35,131 nt of DNA, from contig PHCF01000050.1 in NCBI GenBank assembly GCA_002842145.1, positions 1-35,131 on the forward strand, given 5' to 3'. The translations under genes and the position numbers were made by a program. The notes below the pieces were generated by a model. That model was not told the DNA's origin. It saw only the letters and a program-made list of their open reading frames with translations, and ran no database searches. Below are positions 22,231 through 31,297 of this stretch, one piece after another; the first letter of the stretch is position 1, and the number at the start of each line of letters is the position of its first letter. The stretch comes from Betaproteobacteria bacterium HGW-Betaproteobacteria-6. GTDB taxonomy: Bacteria; Pseudomonadota; Gammaproteobacteria; Burkholderiales; Rhodocyclaceae.

Positions 22231-23135
22231 ATCAGGTCGTATTCTGGGGAACGCGCGGTTCGCTGCCGGTTTCGCTGACCCACAGCGACATCCGCGAAAG
22301 AATCGTCGCTGCCCTGACCGCCGCCAACGGCAAGAATTTCAGGACCCGGGCGGCACTCGACGACTTCGTCGACAAACTACCCTTTTCCGTGGCCGGCACC
22401 TTCGGCGGCAATTCCTCATGCGTCGAGATCGTCGGCGATGGCAACGATCATTTCATCTGCGACATGGGCAGCGGGGCCCGGCCGCTCGGTCAGGCTAAGA
22501 TTGCCCGCTTCGGTGTGCCCAATCCGCAGACTTACCACATCTTCATCTCCCATCTGCACTGGGATCACCTCATGGGCTTCCCGTATTTCGCGCCCATGTA
22601 CATCCCGGGCAACCGCATTGTTGTCCATGGCTGCCATGCCGATCTCGAACGGGCGATCCGCCTGCAGATGCAGTCGCCAAGCTTTCCCGTCGATTACAGC
22701 CAGGCAGGCGCCAGAATCGAATTCGATGTCATGGCTCCCGACCAGCCGCGGTACATCTCGGGCATCAACGTGACGCCCAAGAAGCAGCGACACGCCGGCG
22801 ATTCCTACGGCTATCGCTTCGAAAGTCTGGACAAGACGGTCGTCTATTCCACCGACTCCGAGCACAAACTGGAAAACCCGGAAGAACACGCCGAATTCAG
22901 CCAGTTCTTCAACAAGGCCGATCTCGTCATCTTCGACGCCATGTATTCGTTGGCCGAAGCGGTATCGGTCAAGGCTGACTGGGGCCACTCCAGCAACATC
23001 GTCGGCGTCGAGCTCTGTCAGGCGGCGGCCGTCAAGCGGCTGGCGCTGTTTCACCACGAGCCGGTGCATGACGACGGCAGCCGGGCGCCGCTCGAGATCA
23101 TTTCCGCCTACGACGGCCTGACCATCGCACTGTGA
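22227..23135 (+). CDS. Metallo-beta-lactamase-fold hydrolase
   Basis: 302-residue MBL-fold protein. The metal motif HLHWDH (H109, H111, D113, H114) is present, preceded by TFGGNSSCVEI and CDMGSGARPLG, which are typical of the cyclic-nucleotide phosphodiesterase/RNase Z-like subgroup. Later metal ligands probably include H in KKQRHAGDSYGYR, D in STDSEH and H in LFHHEP. The substrate is unknown. It is sandwiched with 4-nt overlaps between the STAS and CHASE2-PP2C genes, so it probably belongs to that signalling unit, perhaps handling a nucleotide signal (inference). Confidence 0.88.
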   Translation: MNQVVFWGTRGSLPVSLTHSDIRERIVAALTAANGKNFRTRAALDDFVDKLPFSVAGTFGGNSSCVEIVGDGNDHFICDMGSGARPLGQAKIARFGVPNPQTYHIFISHLHWDHLMGFPYFAPMYIPGNRIVVHGCHADLERAIRLQMQSPSFPVDYSQAGARIEFDVMAPDQPRYISGINVTPKKQRHAGDSYGYRFESLDKTVVYSTDSEHKLENPEEHAEFSQFFNKADLVIFDAMYSLAEAVSVKADWGHSSNIVGVELCQAAAVKRLALFHHEPVHDDGSRAPLEIISAYDGLTIAL

Positions 23136-25255
23136 GGCCAGTTGCCGGCCTGTTCCTTGCTGCGATCCGTGCCGGGCGCGGGCGGGCGCTCCCCCTGCTG
23201 GTCCTGCTTGTTGGCCTACTGGTGCTATCCGAAATCGAGCGCACGCCGCTGCTCAACGTCCGCGAAGCCCTGTTCGACCAGTATCAGCGGCAGATGCCAA
23301 GAACGCGTACCAGCGAGCCGGTTATCGTCGTCGGCATTGACAGTCAGAGCCTGGTCCAGCACGGCCAGTGGCCGTGGTCGCGCGATCTGGTCGCCCGGCT
23401 GGTGCGCACGATCCAGGCCGGTCAGCCGCTGGCGCTCGGCATCGACATCGTTTTTGCCGAGCGTGATCGCTACAGCCCGGAAGCCCTTGCCAGCCACTTA
23501 CCCGGTCTGCCGCCCGAAACCCTGACGGCGCTGCCCGACCCCGACCACGAACTGGCCAGCGCCCTTGACGGCCACCCCACGGCCCTTGCCGTCATCGGCC
23601 TGAGCCGGCCCCTGCCCGGCTCGACCCAGCCAGCTCGCCCGCTACCGGAATTCAGCCTGGCCAACGACCTAGAGCCTCACTTGCCGCGATACCTCGGCGC
23701 GCTCGCCAGTCGACCGCTTCTCGAAAAGTCAGCTGCCGGCGAAGGCCTGATCAACGCCAACCCGGCAAAACTGCAAACCAGTTCGGAACGCGGCGTGCTG
23801 CGCCGGGTACCGACCGTTGGCACCATCAACCAACTGCCCTTTCTGTCGCTGCCACTCGAAATGGTCCGCCTGGCGCTCGGGGGCGGTGAAGTCGTCCCCG
23901 AGAGCGGGGCGCAGGGCATGACGGCGATCCGCATCGGCGACTATCGGCTGCCCACCCAGGCCAACGGGGAAGTTCTCCTCCATTTCGGACGAGCCAGTTC
24001 CAACTACTATCTGTCAGCAGCCGATGTCCTGGCGGGGGTGCATCCGCCTGAAATTTTCAACGCCCGCTTTATCATCATCGGTTTGAACAGCACCGGCCTG
24101 CAAGACCGCATCGTCACGCCACTCGGCGAAAGTCTCCCCGGCATCGACATCCACGCCCAGGTCATCGAAAGCCTGCTCGACGGCCATGCGCTACAGCGCC
24201 CTGCCTGGATGACGCTGGCTGAAGAATCGACCCTGCTGCTCGGCGGCCTGCTCCTCATCGCCACGATACCGGTGCTCCGGCCGCGGTATGCGGTGATCAG
24301 CTTTACCGCCCTCAGCCTCCTCCTGCTCGCTGGCGGCGCTCTCGCCTTTTATGCCGGCCAATGGCTGTTCGACGGGGCCTCCCAGGTGCTGCTGCTGGCC
24401 CCCGTATTCATCCTGCTCCTCGGCAATACGCTGATTGCGGCTGACAGTCGGCGGCGGAAAGCCGAATCCCAGTTGCAGCGCAGCCGCGAAGAGGCGGCCC
24501 GGATGGCCGGCGAACTCGATGCCGCCCGGCGCATCCAGATGGGGCTGCTGCCCGATCCGGGCAGAATATTTGCCGATGAAACGCGGTTTTCCATCGCTGC
24601 CCTTCTTGAACCGGCACAAGCCGTTGGCGGCGACTACTATGACTGCTTCCTGCTCGACGAACGACGACTATGCCTGGCCATTGGCGATGTTTCGGGCAAG
24701 GGCGTGCCGGCCAGCCTGTTCATGGCTATCTCGAAAACACTGACCGGGACGCTGACGCGAAGACAGGGCGATCTCGGCCTGGCCGTGCGCGACATCGAGC
24801 AGGAATTGAATCGGGAAAATGCCGAGTGCCTTTTCGTAACCGCCCTCATCGCCGTGCTCGATCTGGTGTCGGGCGATCTGGAATATGTATGTGCTGGTCA
24901 CGATGCTCCGATTCTCCTGCGTGACGGCGACCTCTCTCAGATCGACACGAGCAATCGCGGTGGCCCGCCCCTGTGCGCGGCTGGCGACTTTCCCTACCTT
25001 GCGGAGCGGATTCAATTGCAGCCGGGCGACCGGCTTTATCTGTTTACCGATGGCGTGACCGAGGCCAGCAACGGGACGGAACTGTTCGGCCTGTCGCGCC
25101 TGCAGGCGGCTATTCTGGCCCAGGCGCAGACCGAGCTGAAAACGGCGTCGACCGCGCTACGCGATGCCGTGCGCCAGTTCGAAGCCGGTCATCCGCCGGC
25201 GGATGACCTGACCTTGCTGCTCATGCAGTGGCACGGCCCGCTCAGCGAACGCTGA
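23132..25255 (+). CDS. CHASE2-sensor PP2C (SpoIIE-type) phosphatase
   Basis: 707 residues, GTG start overlapping the MBL stop (GTGA). An N-terminal membrane anchor (LLVLLVGLLVLSE) leads into a periplasmic CHASE2 domain of about 300 residues (VIVVGIDSQSLVQHGQWPWSR, GIDIVFAERD, LPGIDIHAQVIESLL). Three membrane helices lie at about 365-440, then a coiled linker (RREEAARMAGELDAARRIQMG) and a SpoIIE/PP2C domain. Metal-binding acidic residues are visible in GGDYYDCF, GDVSGKG and ADDLTLL. It should dephosphorylate the STAS partner in response to an envelope signal. The 3' end overlaps the convergent OmpA-lipoprotein gene by 14 nt. Confidence 0.93.
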   Translation: MRPVAGLFLAAIRAGRGRALPLLVLLVGLLVLSEIERTPLLNVREALFDQYQRQMPRTRTSEPVIVVGIDSQSLVQHGQWPWSRDLVARLVRTIQAGQPLALGIDIVFAERDRYSPEALASHLPGLPPETLTALPDPDHELASALDGHPTALAVIGLSRPLPGSTQPARPLPEFSLANDLEPHLPRYLGALASRPLLEKSAAGEGLINANPAKLQTSSERGVLRRVPTVGTINQLPFLSLPLEMVRLALGGGEVVPESGAQGMTAIRIGDYRLPTQANGEVLLHFGRASSNYYLSAADVLAGVHPPEIFNARFIIIGLNSTGLQDRIVTPLGESLPGIDIHAQVIESLLDGHALQRPAWMTLAEESTLLLGGLLLIATIPVLRPRYAVISFTALSLLLLAGGALAFYAGQWLFDGASQVLLLAPVFILLLGNTLIAADSRRRKAESQLQRSREEAARMAGELDAARRIQMGLLPDPGRIFADETRFSIAALLEPAQAVGGDYYDCFLLDERRLCLAIGDVSGKGVPASLFMAISKTLTGTLTRRQGDLGLAVRDIEQELNRENAECLFVTALIAVLDLVSGDLEYVCAGHDAPILLRDGDLSQIDTSNRGGPPLCAAGDFPYLAERIQLQPGDRLYLFTDGVTEASNGTELFGLSRLQAAILAQAQTELKTASTALRDAVRQFEAGHPPADDLTLLLMQWHGPLSER

Positions 25256-25829
25256 TTTCGACGCGGCGGTTTTTCGGCTCGTCGACTTCGTCGGCAGTCG
25301 GCACCAGCGGATCGCGTTCACCGCGACCGACAGCTTCCATTTTATCGGCCTGCACGCCGGCTTCGATCAACTGATCACGCAAGCCTTCGGCCCGTACTTT
25401 CGATAGCTGATCATTGTCTCCCACGCTACCGACGCGATCGGTATGGCCGATGACCATGACCTCGGAAGCCGGGCGTTCGGCGATTTCCTTGCGGATAACA
25501 TCCAGAGCAGCCTGCGACTCCGCGGTCAGGACATTGCCGCCGGATTCGAAATACAGCACATAGGTGCTCGGCCGGGGCGGCTGGGCGGACAGCGCCAGGG
25601 CGAAGCGTTCCCGCACCTCTTCCGGTGCCGACTGATAGGGAGTGTTGGTGCTCAGGCTACGTTTGACGCCAGCATAGGGCTGACTCAGCACCACCTCGCC
25701 GGAGGCGTCGCGCACGACCACCGAACTGGGACGCCCGTCGGCCGAAGGGAGGAGAACGATACGTTCGCTGGCGCAGCCATCGAGCATCAGGAGCGCCGCC
25801 AGCGCCAGGGAAACCTTGAGTTTATTCAT
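25242..25829 (-). CDS. OmpA-family lipoprotein
   Basis: 195 residues with ATG 25829 as start: MNKLKVSLALAALLMLDGC is a lipoprotein signal with lipobox LDGC. The open frame upstream belongs to an unlike reading. The C-terminal half (about 85-195) is an OmpA/Pal peptidoglycan-binding domain (YVLYFESGGNVLT, IGHTDRVGSVGDNDQLSKVRAE, GRGERDPLVPT, NRRVEISVR). The mature protein would be in the periplasm, tethered to a membrane and to cell wall. It overlaps the FecR-like gene upstream by 8 nt, so the two are coupled. Confidence 0.9.
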   Translation of the reverse strand: MNKLKVSLALAALLMLDGCASERIVLLPSADGRPSSVVVRDASGEVVLSQPYAGVKRSLSTNTPYQSAPEEVRERFALALSAQPPRPSTYVLYFESGGNVLTAESQAALDVIRKEIAERPASEVMVIGHTDRVGSVGDNDQLSKVRAEGLRDQLIEAGVQADKMEAVGRGERDPLVPTADEVDEPKNRRVEISVR

Positions 25830-26280
25830 CGCCAGTCCCCTCGACTTCAATGACGAACTCCGTGCCGCGCACTCCGAGCACCGAGGTCGGCGTGTGGAAG
25901 TCGACCGACTCGGGCGTTCGTTTGGCGATCTTGCCCGAGGCCACGGAGAGCGTTCCCCGGCGGACGCGAATCGACATGTTGCCGTCCTGCGTGGTGTTGT
26001 CGAAGGCAAACTTCTCGATGACGATCAACGAATTCGGCCCGGCCGACAACAGTGTGTTGTCACGCAGGGTTACGCCAACCGACGCATCGGCACTGGTGCG
26101 GACGCGGTCGTCTACTTCGACGAGGCTGCCGACCATGGCCGGCAGTTTCTTGCCATTGCGTTCGATGCTGACCTGCCCCTTGGCGACCTTGACCATACCG
26201 GCTGCCTCGGCGGCAAAAGCGGACGGGCCGCTCGACAGGGCGAGCAGCGCGCAAAGCGCAACCTGATGTGCTTTAATCAT
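25822..26280 (-). CDS. FecR-domain periplasmic protein
   Basis: 152 residues. A signal peptide (about 1-23, ending SAFA) precedes a FecR-like domain: ERNGKKLPAMVGSLVEVDDRVRT, LLSAGPNSLIVIE and TPTSVLGVRGTEFVIEV. It is not a sigma-regulator of the TonB type, since it has no cytoplasmic part. FecR-domain proteins with OmpA lipoproteins and CHASE2 sensors recur together in proteobacteria, so a periplasmic partner of the CHASE2 phosphatase is plausible (inference). Its start is only 21 bp from the divergent anti-sigma kinase gene. Confidence 0.88.
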   Translation of the reverse strand: MIKAHQVALCALLALSSGPSAFAAEAAGMVKVAKGQVSIERNGKKLPAMVGSLVEVDDRVRTSADASVGVTLRDNTLLSAGPNSLIVIEKFAFDNTTQDGNMSIRVRRGTLSVASGKIAKRTPESVDFHTPTSVLGVRGTEFVIEVEGTGDE

Positions 26281-26301
26281 GGCGACAACCTTGACGATTC
26301 G

Positions 26302-26700
26302 ATGACTTCACATTCTACGGACATTTCTGTCAGCGCACGCTATACCGAGCTTCCCGAGTTGCTGGCCAGGGTGGGTGAACGGGCGGCTGGCCTGGGCGTT
26401 GCTGCCGACGATTCCCTGCGTCTGCAACTGGTCGTCGAAGAGCTGTTCGTCAACACCATCACCCACGGCCACCGCGGCGACAGCGAAGGCCGGGTCAGCC
26501 TCACCCTTGGCCGCCAGGACGACGCCCTGACCCTGCGCTACGAAGACGACGCACCGCCTTTCGACAATTCCGAAAATAGGCAGAATTTCCGGTCGACCGT
26601 AGAAGTCGGCGGTCAGGGTCTTGATCTCATCCACGGCATGAGCAAGGCCATCCGCTACGAGCGGAACGGCCAGCGAAACATCACCGAAATCCGGTTTTAG
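26302..26700 (+). CDS. Anti-sigma regulatory serine kinase (RsbW-like HATPase)
   Basis: 132 residues of the GHKL fold. The N-box LQLVVEELFVNTITHG is near 40 and the G1 box YEDDAPPFD near 80. After it comes NSENRQNFRSTVEV, read from repeat copy D, then the G2 box GGQGLDLI and YERNGQRNITEIRF. The segment between PFD and GG is about 14 residues rather than the usual about 20, so the repeat replaced sequence rather than simply being added. It should phosphorylate the STAS protein and bind a sigma factor or other target. ATG 26302 gives the usual short N-terminus; an in-frame ATG at 26266 exists but is antisense to the FecR gene. No sigma factor gene is in the window. Confidence 0.87.
   Translation: MTSHSTDISVSARYTELPELLARVGERAAGLGVAADDSLRLQLVVEELFVNTITHGHRGDSEGRVSLTLGRQDDALTLRYEDDAPPFDNSENRQNFRSTVEVGGQGLDLIHGMSKAIRYERNGQRNITEIRF
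26572..26604 (+). repeat. 33-nt interspersed repeat, copy D (in frame in anti-sigma kinase gene)
   Basis: GAAAATAGGCAGAA then TTTCCGGTCGACCGTAG. It is in the same reading frame as copy C, giving ENRQNFRSTVEV, and falls between the G1 and G2 ATP-binding boxes, where the ATP lid should be. Confidence 0.75.
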
Positions 26701-29186
26701 GCGCCGTTGCGCAAGGCCAGCAAGGGCGGCGTGGCGATCAGCTGGCGAACCGCCAGCCAACCAATGGTCACCGCCAGCAAGCCGCCACCCAGTGTAGACA
26801 GCACCGGTAACCAGAGATCGAAGCCCAGATCGAGTTGAAAAGCCTGCTGGCCGACGATGCGGCCGAGCAGCATGGCGCCGATGGCGGCCATGAGGCCGGC
26901 GACGCTGCCGACGACGCTCAGCTCGACCAGCATGGCCAGGCGCAGTTGTGCCCGCTGGGCGCCAAGTGAGCGCATCACCGCCAGTTCGTAGCGGCGCTCG
27001 TCGAAGCTGGTCAGCAGCGCCGAGTAGAGAACGATGCCACCGGCCAGCAAGGCGAACACAAAGACAAACTGGATAGCCCCGGCCACCTGGCCGATAACGG
27101 ACTGCAACTGCCCCAGGATGGCGCCGACATCAATCATGGTCAGCCCGGGAAAGCGCCGGACCAGTTCGGAAGCCGCCTCGGCCCGTTCGGCCGGCAGATG
27201 GAAGCTCGTGATGTAGCTGGCCGGGGCATCCTCGATGACGCCGGGCGGCGTCAGCACGAAGAAATTGACGCGCATCGAATCCCAGGACAGCTTGCGCAGG
27301 CTGCTCGTTTTCACCCGCTTTTCGACGCCGGCCACCATGAAGACCAGTTCGTCGCCCAGACGAATGCCCAAGGTGTTGGCCAAGCCCTCCTCGACCGAGG
27401 CCAGCCCCTGGCCGGCTTCGTCCGGTGCGAACCAGCGACCGGCCGTGACCCGGTTGCCGACCGGCAGATCGCCCCGCCACGACAGATTGAATTCGCGTTC
27501 GATCAGGCGCTGGGCGCGTTCGTCCTCGGGAAAGCTGGCCGGGCTGACCTCCTTGCCGGCAATCCGGACCAGGCGGCCGCGTATCATTGGCAGCAATTCC
27601 GCCTCAATGCCGCTGGCGCGCAGCAAGGCGGCCACCGGCTCACGCTGCTCAGGCTGGATATTGATAACGAAACGGTTGGGGGCATCGACCGGCACCGACT
27701 TTTGCCAGGCGTCGAGCAACTCGGCCCGGATCACCGTGAGCAACAGCATGGCCATCAGTCCGATGGCCAGCGCGACAATCTGCACGGCGCTGGAAGCCGC
27801 ATGGCGGGTCAGGCTGGCCAGTCCCTGGCGCCAGCCGAATCCGACCCCGCCGCGCAGCCGGGCGATCGCCGCAATGACCAGCCGGGCAATCACCCAGAAC
27901 CCGCCGAGGGCAGCGACAAAACCGCCAACCGCATAAGCGCCGAGCCGGACATTGCCGGCAACGCCGACGATCAACCCGGCGAGCTGGACGAGGCCGAGCG
28001 CGTAGGCACCGAGCGACGATGCCCGCGCCGGCCCCAGTTCGCGGCGCAGCACACGCAGGGTTGGCACGCTGGCCAGTTGCATGAGAGGCGGAAAAGCGAA
28101 GCCGAAGAGCAGCACGCCGGCTACCGCCAGTCCGCCGATCAGGGGCAGCCAGCCCGGAGCCGGCAGTTCGAGTACAAGCAGGGCGGACAACCAGTGAATG
28201 AGCGCGAAATGGGCAGAAAACCCGACGATGCTGCCAACGACGGCAGCCAGCCCGGCGAGCCACAGGAAAAGCCAGCCATGCAGACGGAGCAGCCCGCCCT
28301 GAGTCATGCCGAGGCAACGCATGACGGCGCAGGCATCGAGGTGACGCTGCATGTAGCGGCGCGCCGCCATGGCCGCAGCAACAGCGGCCAATACGACGGT
28401 CAACACCGTGGCAAGGCCCAAAAAGCGCTCGGCCCGATCAAGGGCGCCACGGATTTCCGGGCGGGCATTGCGCGCGTCTTCGAGCCGCTCGCCACGCTCC
28501 AGGCGCGGCGCCAGCCAGGCCTGGAAGTCGGCCACCACCCTCGCCTCGCCCGCCGCCAGCAGGCGGTAGCGGACACGGGCGCCGGGCTGGATCAGGCCGG
28601 TACCCGGAATGTCGTCGAGATGCATCATGAGACGGGGCGCCAGACTGAAAAAATTGATCCCGCGATCCGGCTCGCGGGTCAGGATGGCGGCGACCTGCAG
28701 CGTTTTGCTGCCGACCGTTACCGATCCACCCGGCGCCACCTGGAGCACTGATGAAAGTCGTTCGTCGAGCCATACCGAGCCCGGTGCCGGGCCGCCTTCG
28801 GCGGGAAGACTTGCCCGGCCGTCCGGTGCGCTGATTTCAACCCGGCCGCGGAGCGGGTAGCCTGGGCTGACTGCCTTGATGTCGGCCAGCTGCGCTTGTT
28901 CGCGACCGATGACCATGCTCGGAAAGACCAGGGTTTCGGCCTGCTTGAGACCACGGCGGCCGGCCTCGGCGCTGTAGCTGGCCGGCAAGGCATGATCGGC
29001 GATGAGAATGAGGTCGCCGCCCATCATCTGTTGTGCCTCGCGCTCCAGCCCCAGACGCACCCGGTCGGCAAAGAAGCCGACCGCCGTTACGGCGGCCACG
29101 GCAATCGCCAGTGCAGCAAAGAGCAGCCGCAATTCGCCGGAACGCAGTTCGCGGCCGAGCGTGCGCCAGGCGTGCCCGGCGATCAC
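26697..29186 (-). CDS. FtsX-like ABC transporter permease (YbbP-like)
   Basis: 829 residues from GTG 29186 (VIAGHAWRTLGRELRSGELRLL). The GTG overlaps the stop of the GGDEF/EAL gene by 4 nt, which fixes the start better than the longer frame to 29360. An N-terminal helix is followed by a large periplasmic domain, a first set of three FtsX helices near 280-430, further helices, a second periplasmic domain and the last FtsX block (ELAVMRSLGAQRAQLRLAMLVELSVVGSVAG). This duplicated layout matches YbbP, usually paired with ATPase YbbA for envelope extrusion work. No ATPase gene is adjacent. The stop overlaps the convergent anti-sigma gene by 3 nt. Confidence 0.87.
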   Translation of the reverse strand: MIAGHAWRTLGRELRSGELRLLFAALAIAVAAVTAVGFFADRVRLGLEREAQQMMGGDLILIADHALPASYSAEAGRRGLKQAETLVFPSMVIGREQAQLADIKAVSPGYPLRGRVEISAPDGRASLPAEGGPAPGSVWLDERLSSVLQVAPGGSVTVGSKTLQVAAILTREPDRGINFFSLAPRLMMHLDDIPGTGLIQPGARVRYRLLAAGEARVVADFQAWLAPRLERGERLEDARNARPEIRGALDRAERFLGLATVLTVVLAAVAAAMAARRYMQRHLDACAVMRCLGMTQGGLLRLHGWLFLWLAGLAAVVGSIVGFSAHFALIHWLSALLVLELPAPGWLPLIGGLAVAGVLLFGFAFPPLMQLASVPTLRVLRRELGPARASSLGAYALGLVQLAGLIVGVAGNVRLGAYAVGGFVAALGGFWVIARLVIAAIARLRGGVGFGWRQGLASLTRHAASSAVQIVALAIGLMAMLLLTVIRAELLDAWQKSVPVDAPNRFVINIQPEQREPVAALLRASGIEAELLPMIRGRLVRIAGKEVSPASFPEDERAQRLIEREFNLSWRGDLPVGNRVTAGRWFAPDEAGQGLASVEEGLANTLGIRLGDELVFMVAGVEKRVKTSSLRKLSWDSMRVNFFVLTPPGVIEDAPASYITSFHLPAERAEAASELVRRFPGLTMIDVGAILGQLQSVIGQVAGAIQFVFVFALLAGGIVLYSALLTSFDERRYELAVMRSLGAQRAQLRLAMLVELSVVGSVAGLMAAIGAMLLGRIVGQQAFQLDLGFDLWLPVLSTLGGGLLAVTIGWLAVRQLIATPPLLALRNGA

Positions 29187-31270
29187 GGCTGGGGCGACCA
29201 GCGGGCGCGAAACTCCGGGGCCGGCACGGCCTTGCCATGTAGATGCCCCTGCAGTTGCTCGCAACCCAGGCCAGCCAGGAATTCGGATTGCTCGATGGTC
29301 TCGACGCCTTCGGCGACAACTTCGAAATCGAGGCGACGCGCCAGTTCCATGACCGTGCAAATGATCGCTTCGTCTCCCGAATTCTTGCCGATGCCGTCAA
29401 CAAAGGACTTGTCGATCTTGAGCTGCTGAACCGGCAGCATCTTGAGATAGCTCAGCGACGAGTAACCCGTGCCGAAATCGTCGAGGGCGAGGCTGATGCC
29501 GAGGTCGCGCAGGCGTTCGAGCAAGGTAAATGAATCGGCCACGGCCATCACCACCGATTCGGTCAGTTCCAGCTTGAGGCTGGTGGCATCCATTCCGGTA
29601 TCGTCGAGTATCTGGCTCAGGACATCGATGAACTCGGGGCGTTCCAGTTGCTTGACGGAAAGATTGACCGAGACTTGCGGCAGGTCGAATCCACTGTCGT
29701 GCCATTGCATGAACTGCTGGCAGGTTTCGCGCAGCACCCAGTTGCCGAGTCCGATAATGAGTCCCGAATCCTCGGCCAACGGAATGAAACGCGTCGGCAA
29801 GACCAGGCCAAGCTCCGGGCTGTTCCAGCGGACCAGCGCTTCGGCACCGACCAGCCGGCCGCTGCTGGTTTCGACCTGGGGCTGCAGATGCACGGAGAGT
29901 TCACCGTTGTCGAGGGCTCGGCGCAGCAGGTTTTCCATGCGGATGCGTTCCTGCGCGTCACGTGTCATTTCCGGCGTATAGAAATGGAAATTGCCACGCC
30001 CCTGCGCCTTGGCCCGATACATTGCCGTATCGGCGTTGCGCATGAGGTCGAGCACGCTGTCGCCATCGCCGGGTGACAGGCTGATGCCGACCGAGGCGCT
30101 CAGGTAGAGCTCGTGGTCGCCGAGCACGAAGGGCGTCTCGAAGGCGGCGATGATCTCGCGGGCCAGGGTCTGGACATCCTCCTCGGTGCGCACGCCTTCC
30201 ATGAGGCAGATGAATTCGTCGCCGCCCAGCCGCGCCAGCATGTCGATCAAGCGGACATGCTCGGACAGCCGGGCCGCGACGGATATCAGCAATTCGTCGC
30301 CAACGCCGTGGCCGAGCGAGTCATTGACCTGCTTGAACTGGTCGAGATCGATGAACAATACGGCCAGCCGCTCACCGCGCCGGGCCGATTCACGCAGGCT
30401 TTCGTCGAGCCGCTCGATGAAGCTGCGGCGGTTGGAGAGCCCGGTCAGCGGGTCGTGGTAGGCGAGATAGTTGAGCTTGCTCTGCGCCTGTCGACGTTCG
30501 ACGATTTCGCCCTCAAGCTGGGTATTGGTCCGCCTGAGTTCGTCGGTACGGGCGGCAACCTGGATTTCCAGCGTATCGCGCGCCGCCGCGATGCGCCCTT
30601 CCTGGTCTTCGAGTATGCCCTGGGCTCGGCGAACGACGAGGAACTGCATGAGATAAAGCGCGGCAAAGACCAAGGCGACGCCGCCGGTGACCAACCACAT
30701 GTTGCGCTGCAACTGGGCGACGAAGGGCGTGACGTTCTGGTAGAGCTCGAAGACGCCTTCGACCGACTGATCCTGCCCACGGATGGGGATGTAGCTGGCC
30801 AGGACATCGACCTCGGCGGGCGCCCCCTCGTGGCCGTTGGCGCTGTTCCGGTGCGTCAGACTGCTGATCAATGCGCCGCTGATGGCCGAGCGAAAACCGG
30901 GATTGTCGAGGCGGCTCTCGCCGATCTGGGTTGTGTCGGTCGAAAAAATGGTACTGCCCAGGCGGTTATAGATCTTTACCCGGGTGATGTCCGTATCCTG
31001 CATCAGTTCGAGCACCTGAGCCTGAAGGCGGCTTGCCTTGTCCGACTGCCGGAGGTAGTCGGCACCCCGACCGACCGAGTCGCTCATCAGGGCTTCGATG
31101 GAATCACGCAGGGAATTCTGGACCACCTGCGCCATGGCGAGATTGCGGCCTTCGGCCAGATCCTGCATCTGTTGCAGCGAGAGCTTCTGGTAGAGCGGCC
31201 CGAGAACCCCGGCCGCCAGCACGATGAGGATGAAACTGACCGTCGAGAAATAGCGCGAAAGATTGAACAT
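29183..31270 (-). CDS. GGDEF-EAL c-di-GMP signalling protein
   Basis: 695 residues. Membrane helices at about 10-30 and 190-215 enclose a periplasmic sensor of about 160 residues, followed by a coiled coil and a GGDEF domain (active site 349-353; I-site RLID five residues before it). The EAL domain has EAL at 477-479, DDFGTGYSS, KIDKSFV and EGVET. Both domains keep their signature motifs, so it could be bifunctional. The C-terminal QLQGHLHGKAVPAPEF replaces the usual QGYLFSKP-like motif, a mild deviation at loop 9. It starts 27 bp after radA and overlaps the permease gene, placing it in the lysR-alr-radA unit. Confidence 0.93.
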   Translation of the reverse strand: MFNLSRYFSTVSFILIVLAAGVLGPLYQKLSLQQMQDLAEGRNLAMAQVVQNSLRDSIEALMSDSVGRGADYLRQSDKASRLQAQVLELMQDTDITRVKIYNRLGSTIFSTDTTQIGESRLDNPGFRSAISGALISSLTHRNSANGHEGAPAEVDVLASYIPIRGQDQSVEGVFELYQNVTPFVAQLQRNMWLVTGGVALVFAALYLMQFLVVRRAQGILEDQEGRIAAARDTLEIQVAARTDELRRTNTQLEGEIVERRQAQSKLNYLAYHDPLTGLSNRRSFIERLDESLRESARRGERLAVLFIDLDQFKQVNDSLGHGVGDELLISVAARLSEHVRLIDMLARLGGDEFICLMEGVRTEEDVQTLAREIIAAFETPFVLGDHELYLSASVGISLSPGDGDSVLDLMRNADTAMYRAKAQGRGNFHFYTPEMTRDAQERIRMENLLRRALDNGELSVHLQPQVETSSGRLVGAEALVRWNSPELGLVLPTRFIPLAEDSGLIIGLGNWVLRETCQQFMQWHDSGFDLPQVSVNLSVKQLERPEFIDVLSQILDDTGMDATSLKLELTESVVMAVADSFTLLERLRDLGISLALDDFGTGYSSLSYLKMLPVQQLKIDKSFVDGIGKNSGDEAIICTVMELARRLDFEVVAEGVETIEQSEFLAGLGCEQLQGHLHGKAVPAPEFRARWSPQP

Positions 31271-31297
31271 GGTGGCCGGATGGTTTATGCGGCGAGC

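Noticed and set aside
27198..28751. Long open frame antisense to the FtsX-like permease
   Set aside because: Product is Gln/Arg/Asp-rich low-complexity sequence typical of an antisense frame; the permease on the other strand has clear membrane helices.
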